Source of the DNA: Ceratothoa steindachneri | Lineage: Eukaryota; Arthropoda; Malacostraca; Isopoda; Cymothoidae | Assembly (NCBI GenBank): GCA_963969495.1 | Contig: OZ018318.1 | Span: forward strand, 97,245,413 to 97,309,412 | Reading direction: 5' to 3' | Length of the DNA stretch: 64,000 bases | Shown here: piece after piece, positions 22,790-34,949 of the stretch | Position numbering within the stretch: position 1 is the stretch's first letter | How the letters are laid out: every line of letters begins with the position of its first letter | Position numbers and translations under genes: made by a program | The notes under the pieces: generated by a model | The model's database searches: none | Seen by the model: the letters and a program-made list of their open reading frames with translations, nothing else | What the model was told of the DNA's origin: nothing

Positions 22790-23900
22790 GACTGCCTGTC
22801 ATCTTGCATCTTCCCAACTATGATGTTCTTTGTGATAATTATAATTTGGTGCGCCAATGAATGGTAGTTTGAGGAGTAGCCAACAGTGGAACTCGGCGCT
22901 AGAGGCACCCGGACCAGGGGCAGGACTGCAACTTGCGGGAAAGGATGTGAGAGCCCGCCTCCACTTCTCCATCCAGGGAGTCCAGCCAACATCATAGAGG
23001 GAAGCAGCACCTGTCTCTATGTATGCCGGCTGCAGTTCTGATACCCAAACCCGAGGGGTATGGCATTCCCGGCTAGCGATGGTTGATTCCGCGCTAACCA
23101 ACAAAAAGTCTGCCATACAATCACATCGCATGAGGCATTCTCCCCTCTGAGTTCACCCATCAACATTCATTCACCCCATTTGACAATTCACGTTCATAGA
23201 TGCTGAGTTACGAGGAAGAGGGAGACATACCAATCGAGCATAAAGTATCACCGCAAGAAAAAAGGGAATACGTACCACTTCACCACGAATCATGTTACTA
23301 CAATCAACGTTTCGATAGCATAGAGGAGATAGCCCAAGATAACACGACCAGAATCCTCCTGCGGGCAGTCGAAGGACAGCCCAAGCCTAGCAGAGAAAAA
23401 GTATTCCAGGTTGTTTATGGCACATTGAGTATTACCATGGTAAGCCTGCTGGAGGTAGCCTCGAGAAATGTGGCTATCTGTAAGAAGGAGAAGGACATCA
23501 GACCTTCACCAAAGAAGAGGCAGTTGAGTTTTTTCGGGGAATAAGACTGCAGCTCAGCATACCACTTCAAGTCATGGCCCACAGGAGCGTGAAATGCCGG
23601 CGGCTCGACCCATGGATCGGGAAACAGTCGAAAGAAAATATTAAGGAAGAAATACAACTTTGACAATCCTGGTGAAAGTAGTTTGAGGTGATTAAATTTA
23701 AATATAGGAGGGAGAATAATGACTACACGCATATCTTCAAAGTAGTCTTCGCAGAGACAACAATGGCCCAGGAGGCCAAAGAACATGGACTCCTCATGTT
23801 CAACGCTAAAGTTAGTGGTGAACAAATCGAAAGAGAGAGGAGTTTACTCAAGTCCAGTTTTGATTCCGGTGATATAAGATGGAGCTACCCACGATAAAAA
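22790..23900 (+). pseudogene. Possible gag/ORF1-like retroelement remnant
   Basis: This block is clearly GC-richer than its flanks and has several overlapping open frames, including 114 codons at 23200-23544 and 69 codons at 23688-23897. The chained plus-strand reading has an acidic-basic character with DIRPSPKKRQLSFFGE, then FKYRRENNDYTHIFKVVFAE and GLLMFNAKVSGEQIERER. The last part has the look of an ORF1/gag nucleic-acid-binding fold, but no zinc knuckle is visible. I cannot name the family with confidence; a decayed host exon is the alternative. Confidence 0.3.
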
Positions 23901-24078
23901 AGTTTTATTACTTACACACCATTTAATAACATAAATTAATTCAGACATATTAAGAAAATATACATTATTATCATGCTGAATATTAATGAATAATATAATA
24001 ACATCTGAACAGTTTTATTAAATATTTAAACCTATGAGGGGTGCCTTTATCCTTATGGCCTAGGTCCTATATATATAT

Positions 24079-24129
<51 letters not shown>

Positions 24130-26280
24130 AATATATATATATATTTATTTATGCATATATATATATATATATTATAATTTATATATAGTTAAATAGAATT
24201 AAATCGTATGCTTTTTACCAATTACCTTGCTTTACTTGCAGCAATTTTCCTAAAACATTGAAATAATTAGGGTAAATTATATTTCCCGATATCATTTGCA
24301 GTGCTAAATTTTAGGCATGTGGGCCAAATATTTGTACTTTTACCCAGGCAAAGATGTAGAATATTTACGTGCCTTTTATTAATAAACGACTACCATTCTT
24401 AGTCCTATATTTAAAGCTATTAAATTTATCTAGTATTTGTGAGTCCTGTAGAGTTATGTGTAGTTGATGCCACTTCTTCTATTCGGAAAGTATGCTTAAG
24501 GAGTAAAAATGAAAAAAGAGGAAATTGAATTCTTTTACGTACGAATTATTTATTTATCCTGCAATAAAGATTGCATTATTTTTATGGCTGTATAGCGAGG
24601 GTTATTATCACATAGATCATGAAAAGAATAATTTTCCTGGTGATTATCACGACAGCCTCTAATATTAATCTGTGTCTCAAAGAGAATGGCGACGTTATGA
24701 GAAAAAAAATATGCAAATACACTTCCAAAGTAGCCAGAAGAGGATGTTAATTGAGGCTTCTGGGAGGGGCAGAGTGCCAAACTCTCCAAAACTTCAACCA
24801 TTTTAACGACAGCTATTTTGTAACAATATGTATTTTTTTAGTATTTAGTTTTGTAGAATGCAAATAAGAATACATTTGTTGTCTATAAGAAAATATTTAA
24901 TCCAAAACTATAAAAATAAACCCCTCTAAATGTTTGTATATTATCGTGTATTATTGGTATACTAGGTACATTGGGAATAATTTTAATGATCTAAATTTAA
25001 TTACTAACAACATTATTATTACATCATATATAAAAGAGAGCCGTGGTTATTTACGATAAATTAATACTCTCTATTCTCATTTCAAATTCCGTGTTCAAAT
25101 TTTCAGTGTAAAATTGCGAACATGGCGAGTCACCCTGGATAAAAGTTAGTAATAAAACCCTTTAGTTTTATAGGATCTTGTATAGAGAACACCTGATACA
25201 TTTTAAGGATTATATCATTAAATTACGATATAAATATAATTAAAAATGTGCCAATGATTTGTATTTTTTAAATTCGGGAAATTGATTAGTATACATTGAG
25301 TTAAATGTAGGCAGTGCAGTGAAACTTTGAATAATTATTGGATATAATTTTACAAAACAGCAGCAACGGAAACTAATATAGTAGACAAATTAATTTTAAG
25401 CAAATCGTAAAATTAATTGACTGTTTCTAGTACTGTAATTTATCTTGGGGTCTGAAAACAATTCTTTGGTATCTAATATTAAATACGAGTTTATTAAACA
25501 CAACATTGTACAAAAGGTTGCCATATATAAAAAATTTTTTTTCAAGTAACTGACTATTAATTAAAAAAGTGGCAATAGCATAAAGTTTATCAATAAAACA
25601 CAGTCAATGGCTCATATCACCTCTGTTGACAATAGAACATAAATGCAATAAGATAAATTCCTCATGCAGCTCAAATCCTTGATTAGGTAATCCTAAAGCA
25701 TTCTTCTGATATTATATATAGGATTAGGCGAGGAAAAATAAACTGTCGAAGCAAAAAATAAAGGAGGCAAAGCGATTAGTTTAAATTTATTTTGAAAAGG
25801 CGTCTATTAAAAATTATTATTTTATTTCTGGGTTTATTGAGGATATCCAAATGTTAAATAATAAAAACCCGAAAAACATTAATGCAAATGTATCACAAAT
25901 GAATAATGTAATCGTTACTGTTGAGGACATAACGATTGCATTACAATAATAAAATAGGTTAATACAAAACCTGCCATATAGAGTTAATATTTATATGCAC
26001 AAACTCTTGACGAAGAAAGGAAGGAAATTACAGTAATACTTGTGCATATGTTCAATTACCAATTTTATTTGAAAGTGAACGTTGTTCATTGAGATTGAAA
26101 AGTGGCAGATTTCTTTCTAAATTTAAAAAAGTAGCGCTATCAAAAGGAAAACTATCGACAAAAGCGCTTACCTTTATTAATATGAAAACTCCTGTAGCCA
26201 ATTATTGTCAGGAAGCTACGTAATCACTAAAAGAGTAGTCAATTTTTATGAAATATTATAATTGTTTCAGAATGTAGCCA
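23900..26280. other. AT-rich region without recognisable genes
   Basis: Apart from the TA tract, only stop-rich frames occur. No TIRs, zinc fingers or RT motifs were recognised. Confidence 0.5.
24068..24178. repeat. Interrupted (TA)n microsatellite
   Basis: TA repeats with scattered 'aaata', 'tttata' and 'atttattt' interruptions over about 110 bases. Confidence 0.9.
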
Positions 26281-26309
26281 CTTTGTTTCACTATTCTAGG
26301 GACTCTTTA

Positions 26310-26380
26310 TGTAGAAATGGCGAAAGATGTCGATTCTGGTATAATATACGATGTTATATACCTAGATTTTGCTAAATGGC
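26310..26380 (+). pseudogene. Short LINE RT scrap
   Basis: The plus strand reads MAKDVDSG then YDVIYLDFAK, the block just before the AFD motif of CR1-type RTs. It breaks off after DFAK and is followed by the tandem repeat at 26.39 kb. It is too short to classify beyond a CR1-like LINE. Confidence 0.55.
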
Positions 26381-26393
26381 TTAATAATTTGCC

Positions 26394-26508
26394 TTTTTAC
26401 CTGTGGTGAAGCGCCAGGTCTTGGCCTCACTTTTTTTACCTGCGGTCAAGCGCCAGGTTTTTGGCTCACTTTTTTTACCTGCGGTGAATCGCCGAGTCTA
26501 GGCGTCAC
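26394..26508. repeat. Three-copy ~39-bp tandem repeat
   Basis: Three units of 37-39 bases share the frame tttacctgcggtgaagcgcc... ending ctcac or gtcac. Each unit contains an internal inverted repeat, clearest in the third (gtgaatcgcc with ggcgtcac), so each could form a small hairpin. Confidence 0.85.
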
Positions 26509-26939
26509 ATTTTTGTTAAGATGAGTAAAGTTCAATTTCAAAGGGAGTAAAGTTTAATTGTACCCATTTAGAGCCATGAAACGACCTATATGACCATGGA
26601 ACATAGGGTTATTTACCCTGGTTATTTCAAATCTGCCATTAGATTTGGCGTTGCGTGTGCCACCTAGTGGCAGAAGCCTCATTTAGCCATTTACTATTCA
26701 AAGGCATTTGTAAGTGATTTGAACCATTGAAAACCATTAATGCAATAACCATTTATCATCTTATCACAAAACGCTGTAGGTCATTGGAGGGACTTTACCT
26801 CTTGTTTGATCTTATGAGAGGCTTACGTGTGTGAGAGAAAAATTTTCGTCGAACAAACTTAAATTTCAACATTTCCATCACGTATATTTACAACGTCTAT
26901 TCTATTGTGTACATATATATCGTGAGGGAAGTGAAAAAT

Positions 26940-27910
26940 ATTGATCTCTGTTCTCCCGCTAACGAGCCACAATAGGTCTTACATCGCCGCCAAGCGGATG
27001 ATTGTTAGCCAGATGACCGTCCACAAAGTCGCAGATAGGCTCAAGAGCGGGAAAGACGTTAAATATCGAACGCGTTGAGGCTGACCTCAGGTTGTCAGCC
27101 GTTTGGCTATGAGAAAGGCCTTCGAATGTCATCCGAAGCTCTAAAAGACTTCACTCACAAGAAAATGAACATCTTGGTGACCAACATATCTTGATCCATT
27201 AAGCATAAGGCTGACAAGAGCTTGAGACGCGTGGAAAGGCACCTGCTTACTTATTGTATTCGAGAACAATGTCGAGAGTGCTCTCGCTGACTTTTCAACT
27301 ACTTGAAGAGTCATGAGAATCAAATTCTCATTTTTCCTCGGGAAAAACCTTCAGGATCAACTTAGCCATCAACAAGAGAACTACCGCGTGCTAAATCTTC
27401 GGCCAGGAGGTCTTTGAGCTTTTCTACTTGTCCAAAACCAAGTTTTTGGCCTCCGTGATGATGCTTGGCCTCGTTTCTTCAATGTCGAAAAGATTGCGCT
27501 GGCGCGGTTTACGGCCGTTTACAGACAAAAAGCGGTTGATAAGTAAGCATCTATGCTAAGAAATACCTGACCTGGGTGAGAAGAATCAATACGAAAGCAG
27601 ACTGCGTTTTTCTGCATGTCGGTGCTTCGGCCTAAATAGCCAAGACCCAGCAAAAGTTGGGGAGTCGAACATAAACTTATGGATGAAGTGGGTTTGGCCA
27701 CCGCATTCGCCCGACCTCAATCACTTCGATTACTACCTGTACGCGTATGAACAAGGAGAGGCCTGCAAGTTAGCCTTAGCAACTTTGAGGAGCTGATGTC
27801 CTTCGTCCAAAGAGTGCGGGCTAGCATGAGCAAGAACTTAGTCTGAAGGGTATTGCTCGGCGTTCAGATCTCCCCTGGAACGCGTGCTCGCCGATGAGGG
27901 CAACCAAATT
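26940..27910 (+). pseudogene. Tc1/mariner transposase remnant (maT-like)
   Basis: Fragments in order include an HTH-like part near 27.0 kb, NILVTNIS and a KSLRRVERHLLTY stretch near 27.17-27.25 kb, FLASVMMLGLVSS near 27.44-27.48 kb, and the diagnostic WPPHSPDLNHFDYYLY near 27.69-27.74 kb. WPPxSPDLNPxDY is characteristic of maT-type relatives with a third catalytic Asp. Stops and shifts occur every 50-100 bases. TIRs were not identified. Confidence 0.75.
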
Positions 27911-27919
27911 GATTACTAT

Positions 27920-28953
27920 TACAATACAAACACATATTTATATGTTAAAACAATAAAACGAATCTAACTGCATTAAACTATCATTGCGCTCTTTGTTGTG
28001 AGTGTCGTAACGAATGTAAGAGGACATTTGCAATACCCGCTAGATATTATAAAAATCAAATCCAATTATTCACTAAATATTAAAAACTGAATGTGTCATC
28101 ACGGACACAATTTAAATTATTCTTTCAAATTCATTTAGTAATAGAAATAATTTACCTTTTAAAAACACGACAAAACCGGTATAATTTAAATACTCCCCCT
28201 CGTTTCCAATAAATTGTTTATTTAGACCCGATTAAAAAATATCCGTATAGTGAATCGCTGGAAAAAGATTTAATTGAACTTTTTTTAGGCTTTTATGAAA
28301 ATTGCATTACAGTATTAGTTTTTGTAGTTGCTTAGACAAAAAAAAACCCAATGGCACTTCTATATCTAATTATTCTTTAGAAAATGTTAAAAAGAATTTT
28401 TTAAATAAACTTTTGTAATGTTCTCATTTTAGGCTCTAGTATTCTTGAATCTTTTTTTCATTTCATTCATATTTTGTCAACAAGCAGAGAGGAAAAGAAA
28501 GAAATCTTTGATGCCAGCACTCTACGATTATTGAGGGAAAGATTTTGTCATTAAAACAAGATATAAAATGACTCATTTGCAGAAAATAAAAACGAGTCAA
28601 GGGCCACTACTTTGTAAAAGAAAATAAGCTAAATAAAAAATAAGAATATTTATAATCGTTATTATTTAATAACGACATATATGTCTCAGGGTCTATACAC
28701 ATTTAAAACTCTAAAATGAGAAATTATGTTCTAAATAAAACTCTACTACAGTCAATAATGTTAAGTTATAAAAGTATTTACAAACATTGAAAATGATAGA
28801 TGCTAGATATTTTTAAATAATAATAACATTAGAATACGAAACTTTGGAAAAAAGGGGATAAAGAGAGCAGCGAAACAAAAAAAAACAAATTGTGGAAAGA
28901 AGAGAGGAAGAGTCGAGGGATTATTTAAAGCTTCGTGGAAAGAAAGCCTTAGC

Positions 28954-29032
<79 letters not shown>

Positions 29033-29210
29033 AAGAGCAATTACAAGTTATATAGGTGACGTAAATGAGCAATGAAACAAAAACCAAGAGTTGCTGTTTT
29101 CTTTTTAAGGCAAGAGAACGGGATATTGGAAGAATACAAGAATCAAAGAGAGCCAAGGACAGCACAATGGAAGCAATCCATACTGAAGAGACAAAAATAA
29201 CGCCTTTTAT
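27920..29210. other. AT-rich region with a TA tract
   Basis: No gene recognised. A (TA)n microsatellite of about 70 bases runs 28958-29029. Confidence 0.6.
28958..29029. repeat. (TA)n microsatellite
   Basis: Uninterrupted TA repeat of about 70 bases. Confidence 0.95.
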
Positions 29211-29217
29211 CCACTAA

Positions 29218-29431
29218 TCAACGCTTAGCCGAGTGGATAAAAGGCCTTGCTTTAATTGAAATAAAAGAGTTTTCTCGCTTTCTCAGTGTGTTTGGTTCGA
29301 ATTCCATCCTCGTAATGATTTTTCGAATTAGGAAATAACATTTTTCCCAAAAAATATTTGTCCGTTTTTCTCCTATATGCGGTATGATGGATTTATTTCA
29401 TCATACTCTCGCTCTTATGAGAGATATACAT

Positions 29432-29470
<39 letters not shown>

Positions 29471-29475
29471 TGAGT
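29218..29475 (+). mobile_element. tRNA-derived SINE with (TA)n tail, copy 1
   Basis: The head carries Pol III promoter boxes: A box tagccgagtggataaa near 29.23 kb and B box ggttcgaattcc at 29294-29305, spaced as in a class II (Ser/Leu-like) tRNA. The body reads aattaggaaataacattt, then tccgttttt and ggatttatttcatcatactc, ending in a TA tail at 29.43 kb followed by GA repeats. The same body follows the tRNA-like head at 42.9-43.08 kb. It depends on LINE machinery; the source LINE is not shown here. Confidence 0.75.
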
Positions 29476-29489
29476 GTGGGCAGCAAATG

Positions 29490-31700
29490 ATTAAACCACA
29501 CTGTTAGAAATGCGGATTTTCATATTTTATTCAACACAGGTTTATGAAATTTATACTGCGCTTGGAAATTTATGTAATTAATGAAATATAACGATAAAAA
29601 AGCAAAATGTTCAACGGAAAAACTTTATAAGGACAATAATGAAATTTTATAACGAAAAGGTTTACAAAATTCATATGAACATGGTTTAGTACTTGGTTGC
29701 ATAAACCTTATTTTAAGGAATAAGAAAAATCCATACTGTCAGAATACTTTTGGCCGAGGTTGTATGTGAATATTCTTAAATCACCCTATAATTTAAGTTC
29801 AAAATTTCTGTTTTGACAATTTCGGGCAAAAAATAGATGCTAAAACCGGCCGACTACAATTGAATTGATGTTCTTAAAGCTCTTATGTTGTCTATCTCTA
29901 GACATGGCATTCGTGAAATGGCCTCAATATTAAATATCAGGAAAACAGCCAGTGTGAAAATATGATAAACATAGGTAAAGTCCACAAAACATTTGTTAGG
30001 GTGCCACATGAAGTAAAGGGTGGACAATGTTTGTACGTATATTGGCTCGAAATGCTAGTGTGCCTTTTCTACAGATAATTATTATTGAAAATAATATCAG
30101 AGCTGTTTACTGTAATATTAAGCTAAAAAAAAATAAAGAATTGATCGAGATTAAACAATATGACCATTCCTAGAAAACGGCCTTTGCCTTGCATTTGGTT
30201 GAATGTAAAAGGAGTCATTTATCATTAGTTCCTCAATTTTAGGCAAACATTTCCCTGAGACCAATATTCCAACAATTGCAAAATTTTAAGAGAGATCTTG
30301 TGTAGAATGAGAAATTTACCCCACCCATGCCTAGTAAACAAAAGGGTGTACTTCTCCTCATGAAAATGAACGCCCACAAATAGCATTCTTTACATCTGAA
30401 ACCCAGTGAATTACACGGCGATTTTCTTCTTTACCTCATAAATTCAGCGGAACTTTTACATGATTAATTTTTCGTTAAATAATTATAATTTGATCTAAAT
30501 GGAAAAGTTTACTCTGATCGGGACAGTTGAAAAGAAAAGGTCTGCTAAACAAAAGGTCGCGTGCTCTCACTTATTCTGGTTTAGGACCAGAATACAAACC
30601 TTCTAATAACTCAAAGACTAACCTTAGAATGTAAAACAACATAATGGTTTCAAATTCCGTTAGAATCTGCCGAATAGTTATGATGTTATTGCCTAGCCAA
30701 AATAATTTATGGGCTAACCTTAGGAGTACCATGGAAGTTATACCATACGAAATAGAATGTAAAACAACATAATGGTTTTGAAATTCGTTAGAATCGGCTA
30801 ATTACTTACAATGTTATTCCAAAGACAACAAAAAGCAAAACGGTGACCGACCGACCAATGACCGACCCACATAGTGAGCTGTAGAGTCGCCCACGACTAG
30901 ACTAGCACGCGACTAGACTAGCACGCAACTAAAAATATCAACTCTTATATGTCGTTATAAGGAAGAAATTCTTCAAGAAAGTCATCCTCTACATAGTTGA
31001 AGATTTGAAGAGCATTGTCCCAAATGGTATAAACTACTTCTTTTATATAAATAAAAGTGAATGTGTGTGGGTGTCAATCTCAAAAATGTCTTGAAATTTT
31101 TTTTCGAAATTTTGCATGCAGCTGGGGTTTGGGGCCAGTAATACAGACATATTCTCACTTGGGTCCACAAAACTCTGTGGGGCCCGCGGAGCCCCGCAAA
31201 ATAGGAGTTACTCATATGTAACCGAAAGACTTTGATGACGTCATAAAAATATAAGAAATTTTAGCATTAGAAACAAGAGAAGCAGCTTCACCATTCCTAT
31301 TAACAGAAGGAACTTGCGTTGAGCTAGCAGACTTTCAGTATCCAACCTACCGCCTATCATGATTCTCTTTTTTTTCTCATCTAAATTTTTTCTAATAATT
31401 TCCATGCCAAAATTTAGTAAATTTTCTGAACTTTACCATTTGTAATTCTTTTAGTTTTAAAAAATTCCCCCCAAATTGATACTTATATTTATTTATGAAC
31501 TTCAAAACGTCATTCTTTTTATATTATAAAGGAATTATTAGAAACAAAGAGTTGTTTGCCCAAGGTTTTTTCTTATGAATAAGTTTACTTTAAAGTCAAT
31601 TGCTGTTTGTTCAGAAGCTTCTCTTTAGTGTATCAGTCTAATACTGACCAATGTTGGCATAGAGGAGTAAATTTTTGTCATAAATTGAAATTCATGAGGA
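29490..31700. other. Unannotated region with mixed repeat scraps
   Basis: No supportable protein. At 30.84-30.94 kb there is a short repetitive patch (gaccgaccgacc, then repeated gactagactagcacgc), and at 31.12-31.20 kb a GC-rich palindromic patch (ggggcccgcggagcccc). The type of element they come from is unclear. Confidence 0.4.
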
Positions 31701-31748
31701 TAAGAAATCGTTATACCAAGAAAATGGGCCAAAAAATCAGAAAAGGCT

Positions 31749-32260
31749 TTGAAAAACCTTACCAAATTTAAAATTAAACACACTTCCAAGGATGTAGATG
31801 ATGCTCCTTCCAGAATATTAAAACCGGATTCAGGTAACAGTTCGAAGTCTGCGGGTTGCAGTAAACCTTTTTGCGTCAACCATGTGGGAATGGTTAAAAA
31901 TGCAGTTGCCCACACAGACATTGTGCATTATTTCATTCTTTTTGCTAACCAGTTTGATTTGGTTTATGAACGTGCACCTGGGAATGGCAATTATTTATTT
32001 CATAGCCTTGCTAAAGCTTTGAAGCGATTTGATATTGAGGCAGATCATTCGTCGCTCAGAGTTCTTGCTTCACAAGATTTGGAATCAAAAAAAGAAAGTT
32101 TCTTACTCTTTTTTGATGCAGACTTCAGAAACTACATGAAATCACTTCGATGTGGGCATAAAAGGGGGGAAGACCACATTAAAATCCAGTTATTAGCCTA
32201 AGCCTATTATGCCATAATACAAAATTTATTGGAATCAGCCTATCGTTGATAAATATCAAT
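31749..32260 (+). pseudogene. OTU-like cysteine protease domain, inactive
   Basis: A 150-codon frame has a central block FDLVYERAPGNGNYLFHSLA at residues ~75-94 followed by DHSSLRVLASQ, then GEDHIKIQLLA and, past one stop, AYYAIIQ. This follows the OTU pattern: D-G-N-C-x-F-x-S-L, a helix, and a W/D-x-I-x-LxALA block. The catalytic Cys position is Tyr (GNY) and the Asp before it is Asn or Gly, so it cannot act as a deubiquitinase. OTU domains occur in some Helitrons and other large transposons; a Helitron starts about 1.8 kb downstream on the same strand. A scrap of the same sequence recurs inverted at 39.1 kb, which supports a mobile origin. Confidence 0.7.
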
Positions 32261-32269
32261 GATGAAAAC

Positions 32270-33060
32270 GTAAATAAAATAATGGTGATAGAATTGCCTG
32301 AGGCTGCCGCGCCTCGATTCTATCACATATTTGTACTCATGATTCCCAAGTGTATCACGCCAGAAGAGAGGAGCAAGGCGTTCTCATCGCATCGAACATT
32401 TCCTCGAGTCTTATTCTCCCCCGCCCCAAGTTTAATCAAGGAGGTTCAATTCCCAGTTTACCTGCAGGCGTCGATCTTGCCAGATAGAGTTAGGCTTATG
32501 GGAAGATAAGAGTGTTCGAATCGCTAGCGGGACGTTTCCTGGAAGTCGCCCAGGTAAATATGTAGATTATCGGCGCGAACGATGGGACGTACTATTTCGT
32601 CCGTGTTCCAAAATGTTTCACGTTTTTCAGGTACATTTAAGTTGACGGCTCGTGTGGGGGTAAACACAATGGGGAGACTACACTACGATGATCCTGAGTT
32701 TCATTAAATTGGGGTGGGGTCTGGGGGGCACAGCCCGCCAGTATATAATCCTAATTGTTTATAGAATAATAATTCGAAAAAGACACAAAACGCGCATGAA
32801 TATTCCGACGAGTGAATGATAATATTTACACACAAATATTTTTTTCGGCCGGGCCGCTAATCTACATATTTACCGTCGCCCATTGCCCCATACCCCGAGG
32901 AGCTGGCTTAGGCTATTTTGCGATAGAATTTCGCATTTGAGGCAGATCACGATTATCTTCGTCAGGCATCAGGCCAATCCGTCTCCCTTGTGCCCATAGG
33001 AACTCTTTACCTCGAGAACCCCCTTATTGTCTAGAAGAGGACAATATTCTTGAGTGCCAA
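32270..33060. other. Unannotated, GC-richer spacer
   Basis: The segment is less AT-rich than average, with an open 87-codon frame at 32246-32509 of no known domain and a gggtggggtctggggggcac patch near 32.72 kb. It may belong to a large composite element, but I cannot assign it. Confidence 0.4.
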
Positions 33061-33780
33061 AGTTCGTGCTCCTCGAGACGCCAAGTCAACAGGGCCCCCC
33101 CTGTTGTTCAATTGTTCAGAAAACAACTTGAGAACAGTCATTGTTCTTCGAGCCCGTTTTACAAGAAACAGTTCTCGCTCGCCTGATATCACGTCACTGG
33201 TAATTTAATTCACCCTTTTAACGTTCTTCAAGAGAACGCTTGGTTACCCCAATAACCTCAGTTGTTCATCCAGAACATCTCCGGTATCCTGTCTCAAGGA
33301 TCGCTCGTACTTCCAAGCTCCACTCACTCCCACTCCTCGAAGTCTGTCCTCCCCCTTCCCCCTTTCGCTAAGGACAACCTCCCTAAAAATCCCTCCTCCT
33401 GGGAAGGAAATCGCCAGTCGGACCGACGCCATTCCTTCAAATCGCCTTCACCTGTACGCTGACCTTATAAATACGTAAGCTACGAATTGCATTTAATTAT
33501 TTAACTTTGTTGCCAACGTAACTCCGTGCTTTAACACGGATTTAGTCGACCCTTTCCCTTTTTGTTTGTTTTGTCATTTAAATCCCTTCAAATCTTAATC
33601 CACCGCTTAGTTAAATTTATCCCATGACCTTTTCATTTCATGTGCATCTCCCATTTTAATCCCCGGTCATGTAAATATTTTCCATGTTATTTTTGTTAGT
33701 TTAATTAATAAAATTCTATTTTGTTAATGCTAGCAATATTATTTATCCTTGGGCTCCGTTCCACTTCTTAAGTATATTGA
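33060..33780 (+). repeat. LTR-like segment (putative)
   Basis: A GC-rich block with pyrimidine-rich runs is followed by an AT-rich end, taattaataaaattctatt near 33.70 kb and then a attatttatccttgggctcc stretch. The end resembles the solo LTR end at 12.44-12.50 kb, and the phrase 'catctcccattttaa' is echoed at 12.31 kb (aatctcccattttaa). No coding region of an LTR element adjoins it, so it would be a solo LTR of a third, diverged lineage. Boundaries are unknown. Confidence 0.35.
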
Positions 33781-34949
33781 AGATAAATAAGCCCTCTCTA
33801 GGCCTATTTATTAACGTAGAATAATATTTGGCCATCTGATTGAATCCCCGCACTCGAATATAGAATAATCCCAACAAAGAATAGATATATAGTATATCGT
33901 CAGGAGCCTTTTCTACGACAATCATCACTTTAGCATATTAGAACTACTTGCACTACGGGGTCTTCTTGCCATCGCATAAAATGCTATCACACTCATGTGC
34001 AGAAGAAGAAATATAGGTATTGAGCCTGAGTATTATCGACAGGACCATCGTGCTGAGTCTCAGATAGTTGCTGAAGATCCCAATCAAACGTACACCAGAA
34101 GAGTATCCAAGTCTGCCGCAGCTGAAATAGCTCGTCAAAGAAGAGCCTCTGGAACTCCAAATGACAGTAAAAAGAGGATAGAAGCTAATGCCCGAAGGAT
34201 GAAAAGAGTCTGAAGACACTTATCAGAGGCAATTCGATCTACACAGAGCAGCATTTAATTATAATACCAAGGAAGATTATTAAAACCACCAAAAGTTGTC
34301 CATTGGAAGTTTGGAAAAGGAATGTAAGTATCGCAATACACTAACGTTCAATGACGAGGCCAATGGTCTTTTTGCAGAAATAGAAAAGTTCATTTTGAAG
34401 AACTACCTATTCCAACTCAACCATTATTTTCTCTATTAGATGGATCAAATCCAGATTCAATTGCATTTTTGAGAGATATAAAGGCTTAAAACAACTGCTT
34501 TCTATGCCATCATTTGGAGCTAATGATGTAACTTTGCCAGGGTAGATGTCAACATTCAGAGTCCAGGGCCAAATCTATCACAGAATTAATTCAATTTATC
34601 CTTTGCTGAAAAAGCCAAGCAAGTTTCTTCAAATCTACTTCATTGAGGAGCATCAAGTTCAAGCACAGACCAGAACAAACATTTTTAAGGATTTACAACT
34701 AAACATACTGCTGAATCTCCAAGAATTCCTTTACCAAAATAATGTCTATATCAGAAATACCCTACAATCTCGGAAAGAAGTAGAGATAAAGAAGTCAGAT
34801 TGTTCATCAGAGCAGACAATACTCCGAATGGTAAACAGCAAAAAAGATTCAAATTACCTACAACAAATGAGGTTGGACGTTTGATTGTAGGGCAAGTCTT
34901 TGAAAAAAATAGATATTGCTCTAGAATATAAAGATGAAAATCTAAAGAA

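Noticed and set aside
29880..29960. IS1-like or other HTH transposase (LSISRHGIREMASILNIRKT)
   Set aside because: The segment looks like a helix-turn-helix, but nothing in the following 500 bases matches a catalytic domain in order, so the hit may be chance.
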